Below the pieces are notes generated by a model that was not told the origin of the DNA, searched no databases, and saw nothing but the letters and a program-made list of their open reading frames with translations. From Gentiana macrophylla (Eukaryota; Streptophyta; Magnoliopsida; Gentianales; Gentianaceae), in assembly GCA_026214975.1 (NCBI GenBank), contig JAOBSW010001183.1, positions 1 to 64,000 on the forward strand: a stretch of DNA of 64,000 nucleotides, in the 5' to 3' direction. Shown piece by piece: positions 34,402 to 45,513 of the stretch (the first letter of the stretch is position 1; each line of letters opens with the position of its first letter). The position numbers and the translations under genes are program-made.

Positions 34402-36506
34402 ATAGATTCCTCAAACTTCTTGTCAAAAGTACCTGTTTTTAATGTTAATAATTTTGATGAATATAAAATAAGAATGCTATCTCATCTTGCAAACAACTCA
34501 TGAAGAGATCTTGGATGTAATTAATGATGGACCAATCACAATCACTCACTGTGGTAGGCGAGAGAGCGAGATCAAGAAAAGGAAATTGACAAACCTAAAA
34601 AGGATTGGACCAAGGATGACAAGAGAAGAGCAAACCTGGACTTTGTTGCAAAAGACATGATCTTGAAGACCCTAGATAGCAACATGTTCATGAGAATCAA
34701 AGACTGCAAAACAGCAAAGGAGATGTGGGACAAGCTATCATTAATAAATGAAGGATCTGAAGCAGTTAAAGAAAACAAATTATCTGTTGCAAAACAGAAG
34801 TTTGAAAACTTCAAAATGAAGACTGTGAATCCATAGATCAAATGGACAATAGATTCTCAAGCATCATCAGTGAACTGCAACAGCTTGGACACACATATCC
34901 CCAAAAAGAAGTATGCTTGAAGATCTTGAGAGGACTACCTGAAAGATGGAAGATCATAACATCTGTAATCAGAGGAACAACAAATCTTGCAAGCACTGAC
35001 ACTCTGACACTGATGTCCCAATTAAAAGCTCATGAATTCGAATTGAACGGTGAAGATGGTGCTCCGCCAGAGACACAAAAGCTCAACGCTTTGGTTGCAC
35101 CCTCAAAGCAAAGAAACACATGAACTTAAAGAACAGGTAGCTTTATTGGTTAAGCGCTTTGTGAGTTTAGCAAAAAGAAGCCCTTCAAAGGAAATTCATC
35201 ATCAAACAAGAGGTCAAGCTCAAGCGAGAGACATGAAGAAGAAAGATGATGAATCTGGATGCTTCAAGCTGCGACTTAAAAGTCACTTCAAGGCAGATTG
35301 TCCTGAAGAAAATGACAAAGATGATGAAAAGAAGAAATACAAAGCATTTGAAAAGAGAAAAAGCAAGAAGGCACTCAAGGCAGAATCCAGTAGTGAGAAG
35401 AATGAAGAATCATCTGATAATGATTCAGATGACAGTGATGAAGAAGACAACTCAGAAAAGGAGAAAGCATGCATATGCCTCATGATCAAAGAATTGGATG
35501 AAGATGATAGTTCAGACACTGAAGAAACAAGCCTATGTCTAATGGCTAAAGAATCAGATGAATCTGAGGTATCATCTAGCTCTTACTCTTCGTCTAATAC
35601 ATCCCACATCGACCTTTGCACAATCTTTCACTCTCCATTTAGATCTGCAGACCTAGTCCAAAATCTCATGACTAAATTTGATGAAATTGAAAAGAATCAT
35701 GAAATTATGGAAAAGGAATGCAAGGATCTAAGAAAAGAAAATAAGAGATTAAAGAAAGATCTGAATAAAGCAAAAGATAAACTAACTAGTAAGGAGACCT
35801 ACTTAAATGATCAACAAAAAGCAGATGATCATACATCTGTTATTGACAGATCAGTTAAGAAAATCTCCTCACCAGTAAAGGTAACCACTGCACCACTAAA
35901 GACACCAGCTTACAAACCCTCAAAAAGGTTTGGATCCAGATCTGGTCTTGGCTACAATAGTCAGGATGAAAGTAGGAATAATGGTCAACACAATTCTAAA
36001 TTCAGGACCATTAATGGACCAAAATTTAAAAAGGGACAGACCATAGTTCCAACAGATCATCCTGTTCCGGTGAAGTCAAAACCCAATATAGTGAAACAGC
36101 AATCCTCATTCCAGTCAATCAAGAACAACAACCATCTGAAAGGTAAAGGCAGACTTTAACCTTCAGAGGATGATTGGAATGTTGCACCTCCAAAATACAA
36201 GAGGAAACCATTCCACAAAATGCATCATGTGTTTAAGAAAAACCAATACATTCTAGACACATGAAGCAGAAAAGGTTTCTCTGCATATTGGAAAGTGAAG
36301 AAGGATGTAAATGCACCAAAAGGTGGAGAATAGTATCGAGAATACCTTCAACAAAAATATTAGAAGCTATTCTCGCCATGCCTTATACATATGAAGTTGA
36401 TGACTTCAATTATCCAAAAGAAGACCTTTTGGATACACACTTGGTATGGGAGGCATGAGTGCTAGCAGTATGGACCCAAGCAAAGTGTTGGGTACCTAAA
36501 CATAAA
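34402..36506 (+). pseudogene. B gag (broken)
   Basis: Homologous to A gag, but the start ATG is ATA (34402-34404). The core (FVAKDMILKTLDSNMFMRIK, EGSEAVKENKLS) is followed by a 369-codon open stretch (35050-36159) with a long Glu/Ser/Lys acidic region and a coiled coil (NLMTKFDEIEKNHEIMEKE). The zinc knuckle is destroyed: CFKLRLKSHFKADC lacks the second Cys because of compensating one-base shifts. Frame changes are at about 34500-34570, 34830 and 35120. The stop before pol is at 36507-36509. Several of the indels convert CAG to CGAG (34570 and 36331) and could be sequencing errors. Confidence 0.88.
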
Positions 36507-36509
36507 TAA

Positions 36510-39500
36510 TCTGTTTTGTAGGATGTCCGGTACATAGACAAAGTGGATGTTCCGGACACATGACAGAAACAAGAAATGGCTCATGACTTTAAGACTTTTG
36601 ATGGACCGAAAGTCACATTTGGAGGCAAAGAAAACCCTGGCAAGATTAAGGGGGAAGGCATAATACTCAAGAACAATTTGAAGATTCAAAATGTGGCATA
36701 TGTCAAGGGACTAAATTTCAATCTGATGATCATCAGTCAGTTTTGTGACAAAGGCTACAATGTGCACTTCAACAAAGAAGGATGCAAAGTGATTCACAGC
36801 CAAACCAACACAGTAGTTCTTGCAGGTAGAAGACAAGACAATATGTATGTTGTGGACTGGAGAACAGCCAAGGCATAAACCTGTCTGCTGGTCAAAAACA
36901 AACAATCTACAAGCTGGATTTGGCACAGAAGATTAAATCATCTGAATTTCAAGACCATCAACAAACTATCAAAGAACAAGTTAGTTGAAGGGTTGCCAGA
37001 GATCACATTCAAAAAGGAAAGTCTATGTGATGCATGTCAGAAAGGAAAACAGATCAAAAGTTCATTCATGTCGAAGCCTTATCAATCTACAACAAGAATT
37101 CTACATCTGTTACACATGGATCTGTTTGGACCGGTCGGACGATAAGAAGTGTGAGTGGTAAGAAATACACCCTTGTAGTGGTGGATGACTTCTCAAAGTA
37201 CACCTGGACCATCTTCATGAACAAGAAGAAAGAGACACTCAAAAAACTGCCAGATTTGATGAGAAGACTCCAAAATGATAAAGAACTAAAGATCATAAAA
37301 ATCAGATCAGACAGAGGCACTGAATTTCTAAATGAAATCATCAGAACCTACTGTGAAAAAAATGGAGTTCTACATCAACTATCTGCAGCAGGCACTCCCC
37401 AACAAAATGGTGTAGCAGAGAGAAGAAACAGAACTCTCAAATAAACAGTTAGAACAATGATTGCTGAAGCATGCTTGACAAAGAGATTTTGGGCCGAAGC
37501 AGCAAACGCAGCATGTCATACACAAAACAGATCAATCATCAACAAACATCATGGAAAGACTCCATATGAAATATGGAATGGTAGAAAACCCAATATCTCA
37601 TATTTTCATATGTTTGGATCAAAATGTTTTGTCTTAAGCAGAACCCATTGCATACCTTTGATGAGAAGGTCGATGAAGCAATCTTCATGGGATACTCAGA
37701 CACCAACAAAGCATTGAGTACTCAATAAAAGAACATTGGTGATTGAAGAATCGGTACATGTGGTTTTGATGAACCAAATACAAATGGTGAAGATCTTTCA
37801 AAACCAAGAAGAGAAAGCGACCTGAAGGAAATCTATACAAATTCAATCATACCAACTACTATCACGAATCATCACTTTGAAAATCAAGATGAGCCACATA
37901 TTAATACAACAGAAGAAGTACCTGAAGTTGAAGTTCAAGCTCAGCATGAAGGTATGGAAGCACCAAGTGAAGAACAACTTCAACCAGATCTATATTGGCT
38001 AAGAGACCATCCTGAAGAACAAGTGATTGGAGATATTCACACAGGAGTTAGAACCAGAAGACAACTGGAGCACATGCTAACTTGCTTTCTATCACAAGTG
38101 GAACCCAAGACCATAGATGATGCAATCCAAAATGCAGATTGGATCACACAGCAATGCAAGAAGAACTAAATGAATTTGAAAGAAATGAAGTGCAGGAACT
38201 TGTTGTGATGCAGATATGGCCAACATCATTGGTGCAAAATGGGTATTCGGGAACAAGATGGATGAGAGAAAGGCTGGCATCATGCCGAGAAACAAAGCAA
38301 GGCTAGTTGCAAAAGGCTATTCTCAAGCAGAAGGAATAGATTATGATGAAACATTTGCACCAGTAGCAAGATTGGAAGCAATCAGGCTCTTTCTAGCTTT
38401 TGCTACATACAAAGACTTGAAAGTCTATCAAATGGATGTCAAAAGTGCATTCCTAAATGGATTTTTGGAAGAAGAAGTTTATATAGAACAACCTCCAGGA
38501 TTTCAAATCAAAGGAAAAGAAGACAAAGTATACAAACTCAAGAAGGCCCTCTATGGCCTCAAACAGGCACCAAGAGCCTGGTATGAAACACTATCACAAT
38601 TTTTGATCAAGAATGGATTCAACAAGGGAACTATTGACAAGACTCTATTCAAACTAGATGAAGGATCAAGCACATTGCTGGTACAAATCTATGTTGATGA
38701 CATAATCTTTGGATCAGAGGATGAAAAGCTTTGTGAGAAATTTGCGAACCTGATGAAAAGCAAATTTCAGATGAGCATGATGGGAGAATTAAAATATTTC
38801 ATTGGCCTTCAAGTAAAGCAAATGAAGGATGGCATTTTCATTAGTCAAGCCAAGTACACAAGAGATTTGATACACAAGTATGGGATGGATACAAGTGGCA
38901 CAATGAGACACACCAATGTGTGCGAGTCATACTTGGGAAAGATGAAGCAGAAAGGATGTTGATCGAGAGAAAATGTATAGAGGAATCATTGGATCCTTAT
39001 TATACTTAAGCGCAAGGCGGACTGACATAGCATTTGCAGTAGGAGTGTGTGCAAGATTTCAAGCTCAACCAAAAGAATCACATCTTCTAGCAGCCAAAAG
39101 GATAATCAAATACTTGAAAAGCACTATAAATGTTGGAATTTGGTATTGAAAAGATGGAGGATTTAAATTGATATCATATTCAGACTCTGACTATGCTGGA
39201 TGCAAAATAGATAGAAAAAGCACTTCTGGAACATGTCAAATGCTCGGAACCAGGCTAGTCTCTTGGTTCAGCAAAAAGCAAAACTCCATATCTACATCAA
39301 CAGCTGAAGCAGAATATATAGCAGCAGGTAGCTATTGTGCTCAAGTACTTTGGATAAGACAATAGCTAAGGGACTATGGAATGGAAGACAAAACAATTCC
39401 AATAATGTGTGATAACACAAGTGCAATATCTATTACTGAAAATCCAGTATTGCATTCAAGAACAAAGCACATTGATGTGAGACACCATTTTATCAGAGAC

Positions 39501-39635
39501 CATGTTGAAAAGGGAGATGTCATCCTAAAATAAATACCCACTAAAGATCAATTGGCTGACATCTTCACCAAACCACTCAGTTATGAAAGATTTAGTATGT
39601 TGAGATATGAGTTAGGAATGATTGAAATTGACTAA
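36510..39635 (+). pseudogene. B pol: protease-integrase-RT-RNase H (broken)
   Basis: The protease DSG is disrupted by two extra bases at 36539-36541 (reads GACAAAGTGGA). The integrase zinc motif is intact (WHRRLNH...CDAC, about 36918-37040), as are HMDLFGP, RSDRGTE and NGVAERRNRT. The RT open stretch at 38216-38962 has [44 protein letters not shown] and YVDD (38690-38701), all consensus. RNase H has SDSDYAGCKIDRKSTSGT and AEAEYIAAGS. It ends at TAA 39633-39635. Breaks: frameshift at about 37137, stop at 37441, frameshifts at about 37650 and 38150, frameshift at about 38945, and stops at 39148 and 39363 (CAG to TAG). Confidence 0.92.
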
Positions 39636-40243
39636 GTATCACGGAGCGGCCAACTGGAGTAATCGGCTAAGTGACTTCATCAACTGGTACAACCTTTGCC
39701 GTTCTGAGATGTAGCGGGTAAAGGCATCGTATCGATGAAGGTAACTTAACTGATTGTTAGTAACAGTTAAATGGAGCAGCTCAGTGAAGAACTCATTTGA
39801 TCGGCTAAGTGACCAGCCAAGGCACTTCACCGAAATAAAGACTTGGATAAATTAAAAGTGTGAACAAAATCAATTCTGACTACACGTGGAGAATAAGGCA
39901 ATTATGGAGGATTATTCTGTTAAAGATTACACACGTGGAGATCAATTTATGATCATGGAGGTAATTGTATTATTTTTCGAATTAAAAACTCCTCGATTCC
40001 CGGACTCTATCACTACTTACCTCAAACCACTCCCCCATTAAGCTCGAATATCGCAATTCACATACACACAATCACGCCATGATGTCACAAAATCCTTCCA
40101 TATTCAAACCACGTTCACACTACCCAAATCACACTATATAAACCAGACTTAAAGACTTTCAGAAATCTTTACGCTCTCTTGCAAATTACAAACCCTACTC
40201 TTGTTTCAAGTTCATTTTCAAAACCCCCCTCTCCTCTTCAACA
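39636..40243 (+). promoter_or_regulatory. Internal promoter-like region before the B extra ORF
   Basis: 608 bp without a reading frame: TGTTAGTAACA (39755-39765), two G-boxes in TACACGTGGAG (39883-39888) and ACACACGTGGAG (39932-39937), a TATA box in CACTATATAAACC (40135-40142) and a CT-rich leader (CCCCCCTCTCCTCTTC) before the ATG at 40244, 109 bp after the TATA start. Confidence 0.6.
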
Positions 40244-43200
40244 ATGGCATCATCTTCCTCAATCACCCAAGCTGGGTATGAAAAATCGATTGCCACTAGT
40301 TCATTCTTCCAAGCAGAACACTACCGGAGACTGTGCGGAAATGACGAGCATGCCAAACGATTGGCAGCAGGCTATGAAAATCTCATATCCTTCTGGAAAT
40401 CTGCACAATACGTATCTGGGCTCCCAGCTGAAGAAGGTGACGAGTGGGAAGCGGACAAGATTGTTGCATCTGTCAATGGAAAAGAAGTGGTGATTACAGA
40501 AAAGGTAATTCGAAAACATCTCAAACTCTCAAATAAAGTTCAAGCAAACGTAACATTGGTACCACAAAACTTGGATGATTTCTGGACAACTATCGCCAAA
40601 ACGGCAAACCCAGGATCTACAAAAGACAACTGCCTGAGATCTGCATTGAAGAAACCATTCAATGAATTTAGTACCCTAATTGGCAAAACCATTGAAGGAA
40701 AGTTGGGCGCAAATAATGCCATGACAGAAATTAGAATGCGGCTAATGGGAATCATTTACAACAATCTACAATTCAATTGGGCAAAATACTTCTTCCTACG
40801 CATCAAAGAGAAAATCCAAGGGGAAGTAAAAGCGGAAAAGAAGGGGATATGAGAGGAAAGACAAAGAAAGGCCAGTGCAGGTGAAAAAGTCATATGGGAT
40901 TGATTACACTATCTCTGCAATGTCTTAAAGTCCCTACTGTTCAACTCCATAAACTGCATGAATCCAAAATCATGTTTACCTATCTTAAACAACAAAAGAA
41001 GACATGAGACGGAAAAAGGAAGAAATCCACACAAATCGCTACCAGTCAAAGAAAGAAGCAAAAGGTTCAGCGAAATCTGGACAAGACAGACTTTGGAAAA
41101 TTAATTGATGAAGATGAAGAGCTAGAGGATTCTCAAACTGAGGTGGAGCAACAGGAAGAAGAGAATGACAGTGAGGATGAGCAACATCCTAATACGGAAG
41201 ATACTGGAGATGATGAGGCATATCCAGAAGAAGCTGCACACTTGTCTGCAAACGATATAGATGATCGAATTGCAGATTATCTTGAGTGGAAGGAGGGGGA
41301 TTCCAGAAAACAACTTCAAGACTCAGACCGCATGCTTGCTGAAGAAGCCTGGTTCTTTAACTTTCTAGGAATCACAACTCTGGTAGGTGTACTTGATAAA
41401 TCACCTCTATGGGACTTGGTTGATGCAGCCAAGACAAAACTGCCCCAGGCCTCTGGGAGACAGTGTGATGACTCAGACGATGATCATAATGATGATGATG
41501 ATCGCGATGATGATCACAATGATGATGATGATGATGAGGATGATAATGATGGTGATTTTGGAAAAGACAGAGAAGAGGATGCACCTGCACCAGATGCAAT
41601 TGATGATACAACTCTTCTCCGTACATTCTTGAAACCACAAGCATCCAACAAGTCTTCAACTCCAGCAAAGACAGCCACTCAACCAATGACTGTGAATGCT
41701 CCAGATGAAAACACACACATTGTGGACGCTGGTTCAGCTGCTGCCACACCAGTCAAAGCAACCTTCGGCACAGATATAAGGGAAACTGCAGCTCAAACAA
41801 CCCCAACATACACATCTACCCAAATTCTTGATGATTTGGAAACTGGAGCAGATGTCACTCAACATCAGGACAAGGGACATCAAACAGATCCAGAACCAAC
41901 TGATACAAGGCACAAACTCTCTCAGCTGGCCACTGGCATTACCAATGAAACTTTTGAGAAAGCAGCAGACCTGCTGGCTGAAGAATTGGAGCAGCAAGCC
42001 ATGTATCTCAGATCCATGACTTCAGCATTTAATGACAAAAGCTCCTCCATTGAACACAAGTTTCAGGCCATTGCAGAGTACATTGATGCACAAAACATTG
42101 TGGTTCAACAACAGGGAAATCTGATGAAGCAGCTTAATATCAATATCACCAACAATCTTGCAGGGCTCAGACAGCATATTTCCCAAGAAAATGAATCAAT
42201 GGCAGTGGCCTTTGGCACTAAATTTCGTAGTGTGAATGAGAAACTGAATGATCATCACAAAGATTCACATCTATTGAATCAAAACTTGACTCTTTGATCA
42301 GCACGGCAGAAGCCACAAATAGCATCTTACTCCAGCAAAGAGATGATGCTGCCAAAAAGGGGGAAAATCGGGATAAGCTCGAACATGAAGGATCAACAAT
42401 CGGACCCCAAATTTCATGAAGAACAAGCGAGAGCAAGAGGCAGAGAAATAAGAATCGAAATGAAGCGGAAGAACAAAGAAAGAAGAATCGAGAGAAGAAA
42501 AGAAAAGGCCCTAAAGGAACCTCGCATTGGATTTCCTCATCCTATACAAAGAAGAGATGATGATAGAGAGACAGATCCGGCAGAGAAAGAAAGGCTTGGA
42601 TCTAGTCAAAGAAAGAGGATCACTAGTCAACACAAACTCAAAGACCGGAGGAAACACCGCAGAGAGGCAAGCAGCAGCTCCAGATATACTGGGGAACACA
42701 GAACTTACACTGGTCACCAAAGCAAGGCAGAATATGATGCAGATGTACTGGACCATGTAAGAGAATTTTTCAGAGTACAGGAAGGACTCTATCCTCACTC
42801 CTCACAAGATGAAGCTTGGGCTGATTGGCTAAGCTATCAGGATGAAAGGATGAGAACTGATATGGCCAAACTCTACAATGAAGTCAAAAGGGAGTTTGCA
42901 CTTCTCAAACAAACCAACAACAAACCAAGCTCAGCCATACCATTATCTACAAAAGGACTAGAAGACTTGCCAGCTGAACAACAAGAAGAATTCAAATATA
43001 TGGCAAAATTCTTCAATCCTATGGGAAGAGTGGAGAAACAGGAGCAATGGAGTCTCTACAAAAGCCTCAAGTTTGCAGATTCACATATTGCTGAGGCTAG
43101 AGAAAGACTTGAAAAATATTTTGGAAAACCTAAGGCAAATGAGACCATGCCTAATTTCAACAGACTTTTTGCCAAAAGAGTTTTTCAGGGTGTATCTGAA

Positions 43201-43314
43201 TACACGGCTTTGGCTTACTGGAAATGGAAGTTTCCTGAAATTGATTGGAAAGACATTGAAGAGGTTCTGACTACAAAGTTCAAGAGGTATAAGGTTGAAT
43301 TAAGCAAAATATAG
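40244..43314 (+). pseudogene. B extra 3' ORF (Sirevirus envelope-like/unknown), three open blocks
   Basis: The best copy of the extra gene. Block 1 (40244-40852): MASSSSITQAGYEKSIATSS, VNGKEVVITEKVIRKHLKL, RMRLMGIIYNNLQFNW; a compact N-terminal domain. Block 2 (41143-42297): acidic, with an Asp-rich tract (41467-41557), Thr/Pro/Gln-rich linker, then a helical region IEHKFQAIAEYIDAQNIVV. Block 3 (42343-43314): highly basic Arg/Lys/Glu region, then a C-terminal domain ending YWKWKFPEIDWKDIEEV. Frame breaks at about 40850-41140 and 42290-42340. No signal peptide or membrane helix is visible, arguing against a true envelope; a nucleic-acid-binding or gag-like role is possible but is my inference. 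It lacks 18 residues near residue 43 present in E1 and A. Confidence 0.75.
41467..41557 (+). repeat. GAT/GAC-rich tract encoding poly-Asp in the B extra ORF
   Basis: Degenerate GAT trinucleotide repeat in frame with Asp and interrupted by His, Arg and Asn codons. The homologous tract in E1 is at 9425-9520. Confidence 0.85.
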
Positions 43315-43363
43315 TCTGTAACATTTGAATAAATTTTTAGAACTTATTGCCATATGATGGATG

Positions 43364-43369
43364 AATAAA
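43364..43369 (+). terminator. AATAAA poly(A)-signal-like motif after the B extra ORF
   Basis: Within TGGATGAATAAAA, about 50 bp after the stop and 80 bp before the PPT. Confidence 0.45.
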
Positions 43370-43449
43370 ACTGTTGAATTTGTGCTCTGTTGTTTATTAC
43401 AAAAATTTTGATAACTTATATTCAGGATTATGAGGGTTTTGGCATCATC

Positions 43450-43463
43450 AAAAAGGGGGGAAT
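43450..43463 (+). other. Polypurine tract of B
   Basis: AAAAAGGGGGGAAT immediately before the 3' LTR. Confidence 0.93.
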
Positions 43464-44865
43464 TGTTAGGAACATTTTATTATGTTTTGATGATGGCCAT
43501 ACCAGCTGTTATAGCAAGCCTGAAATAGGTTAGAATTCTCTGTATAAGTCCTTACTTAGAGTCTGACATATTGTATAAGTTGAGTCAGACAAGTATTATA
43601 CTAGTTGGTAGGACGGCAAAGCAAAAACAGATATTCGGCAGAGTGAAGCCAGCCAAGCACCAGCAGAGAAGCAATGCAGATATTAAAGGTCTGACTTATA
43701 ACCAAGGAAGTCTGTGATGACCTTGGACAAGTCTGAGTCATACTACAAGTGATGTACAATAATATGGTGCACACTGATCTCACCCCAATCAAAGATCAGT
43801 GAAGTACAAAGATTCTCCTTCAACTGAAGCAAAGAAGAAAACTGTGAACCGGCAAAGTAAACTTACTTTCGGCTGAGTAAACGGTAAAGGAAAAGCTAAA
43901 CGGCTAAGGCGAAGGATCACTCGACCGTTCTAAAAAGCGACAAAGGAACACTTACGGATCCGATTTAATATCGTTGAAGATTCGAGAAGATCATGCATTA
44001 AATGCACAATCATTAGAGGATCAATCAAGGACGGATTTTTACTAACATGCGATTGAAGAAAGAATCCGATCATCGAAATCAAGGAGAATGCAATTAAAGG
44101 GGAATCAAGAATAAAATCAAGGATTGTTCCCTCATTAATATAGCCAACGGACGAAATTTCAAAATCAAGGTTATTCAAGGCTATAAATAGAAGGCATTGA
44201 TAGACAGAGAAGTGTGTGGAACTGAACATAAAAATCAAGTGAAAACTGTCAATTTGAAAAGCCTTCTCTCGAACTTAAAAAGACGCATCTAGTTATCAAC
44301 TCAGACAACTGAGCTACAAAGTCATACTTAGCACTGACATTGATCAACCAAGTGTGTGTGAATCACATGCACATCAAACTGAAGCAAATCGAATCGAAGC
44401 AACGAGAAGGAGTTGAATCTGTGATAGCTGTTGAAAGATTTTGATCTCAAGAAGCAGCAAAGGATGACTGAATCACTAAAGCTGTTGCAGTCAAGGAGTG
44501 ATAGTCTTGTAGATTGTGAAGTTTGGGAAGCCAAGGACAATCATACTATTGTATCTGTGAAAACAATAGTGAATTCCTCCAATCATCATAGGAGAAGAGT
44601 GGATTAAGGGATTACACCACCCTGAACCACTATAAGCCTTGTGTCAATTTAATTTCTGCAATTTACTTTACTACAATTATTTAATTTGCCTACATCATAA
44701 CTTATTCCTGAGATTGTCTAAATTGATTTGAAAACAACATAGTAAGAAGGGACTTATCCACTGCCCAAAAGCTTTTAAATAAAAGAAAAGTTTTTGAAAC
44801 TCCCCTATAGTCATTCACCCCCCCCCCCTCTCTGACTATAGGTTTACCCTTCTCTGGGACCAACA
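43464..44865 (+). repeat. 3' LTR of B
   Basis: TGTTAGGAACATTTTATT to CTGGGACCAACA, 1402 bp, with a TATA box at 44182-44189. Between 43880 and 44410 it differs from the 5' copy by many small changes that turn CAG/CTG into CG-containing triplets. Confidence 0.96.
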
Positions 44866-45027
44866 CTATATTCCTAAGGTTTTGGTACCGTTATTTCTCG
44901 TTTTGCATGTTTTATAGGATGTACCGGATCGGTAGCATTGAAGGGTGGATCAGAACCAAAAGCAATACATTTGGCCAAGTGATTGAAGTCCAAGTAGAAG
45001 CCTGCTGAAGAAAAAGAAGAAAAGAAG

Positions 45028-45064
45028 GCCCGGAAACCCGAAGGCCATGCCCGGTAAACCGGTG
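45028..45064 (+). repeat. GGTAAACC motif copy 4 in G (LTR)
   Basis: GCCCGGAAACCC, a spacer, then GCCCGGTAAACCGGTG. Both arms are in the same orientation here. Confidence 0.7.
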
Positions 45065-45480
45065 TCTTGTTGGACACGAAATTGATTCTGCCGCATTATC
45101 ATAGTTGGTTAGGGTTTTAGAGAGTCTTAAGTGGGCTATTGTATCTAAATAAAGCCGCATATACGGAATGCTTTGATATTCTCAGTACAAAACATAAGTT
45201 TGGTATATTACATTACAATAATTATTATGCCATAAAGTTTTCTTGAGCTTTGGAGTGTTGTTTTTGGTTTCCTCCCTTCTTCCATCATCTCTAGCTTGAG
45301 TAGATCGAGCTAGATCACCATTGTTGAAGGTATGAAGCTTTGAACATTCCTTTATTGTCTACAATATGGTAGATCAGTTCGTATTTATGTGTTTTAGTTA
45401 ATCTGCATGTTTAACAACCCCGTAATTTACTTATTTTAATCGTACTGAGCAATATAGATCCTGAAATTAGGAAAATACGC

Positions 45481-45513
45481 CCCCGGCGGTCTATACCGGT
45501 TTACCGGGGCATG
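45481..45513 (+). repeat. GGTTTACC motif copy 5 in G (LTR)
   Basis: CCCCGGCGGTC, a spacer, then ACCGGTTTACCGGGGC. Arms CCCCGG and CCGGGG can pair. Confidence 0.7.

Larger units (their letters stand above)
32895..44865 (+). mobile_element. Ty1/copia (Sirevirus-like) element B, full length with perfect target duplication
   Basis: 11,971 bp with the target duplication ctata at 32890-32894 and 44866-44870, two LTRs of 1401 and 1402 bp, PBS, gag, pol, extra ORF and PPT. It is inserted in the 3' LTR of G. The LTRs differ by roughly ten changes in the first 290 bp (hand count). It is the best preserved of the three sister copies, with 369-, 248-, 384- and 323-codon open stretches, but gag, pol and the extra ORF are all still interrupted. 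Confidence 0.96.

Noticed and set aside
35283..35519. Minus-strand Ser-rich open frame
   Set aside because: Shadow of the acidic part of B gag on the opposite strand.
44818..44830. Run of C near the end of the B 3' LTR considered as a separate signal
   Set aside because: The same C-rich stretch with varying length is in the other A/B LTRs; run-length variation only.
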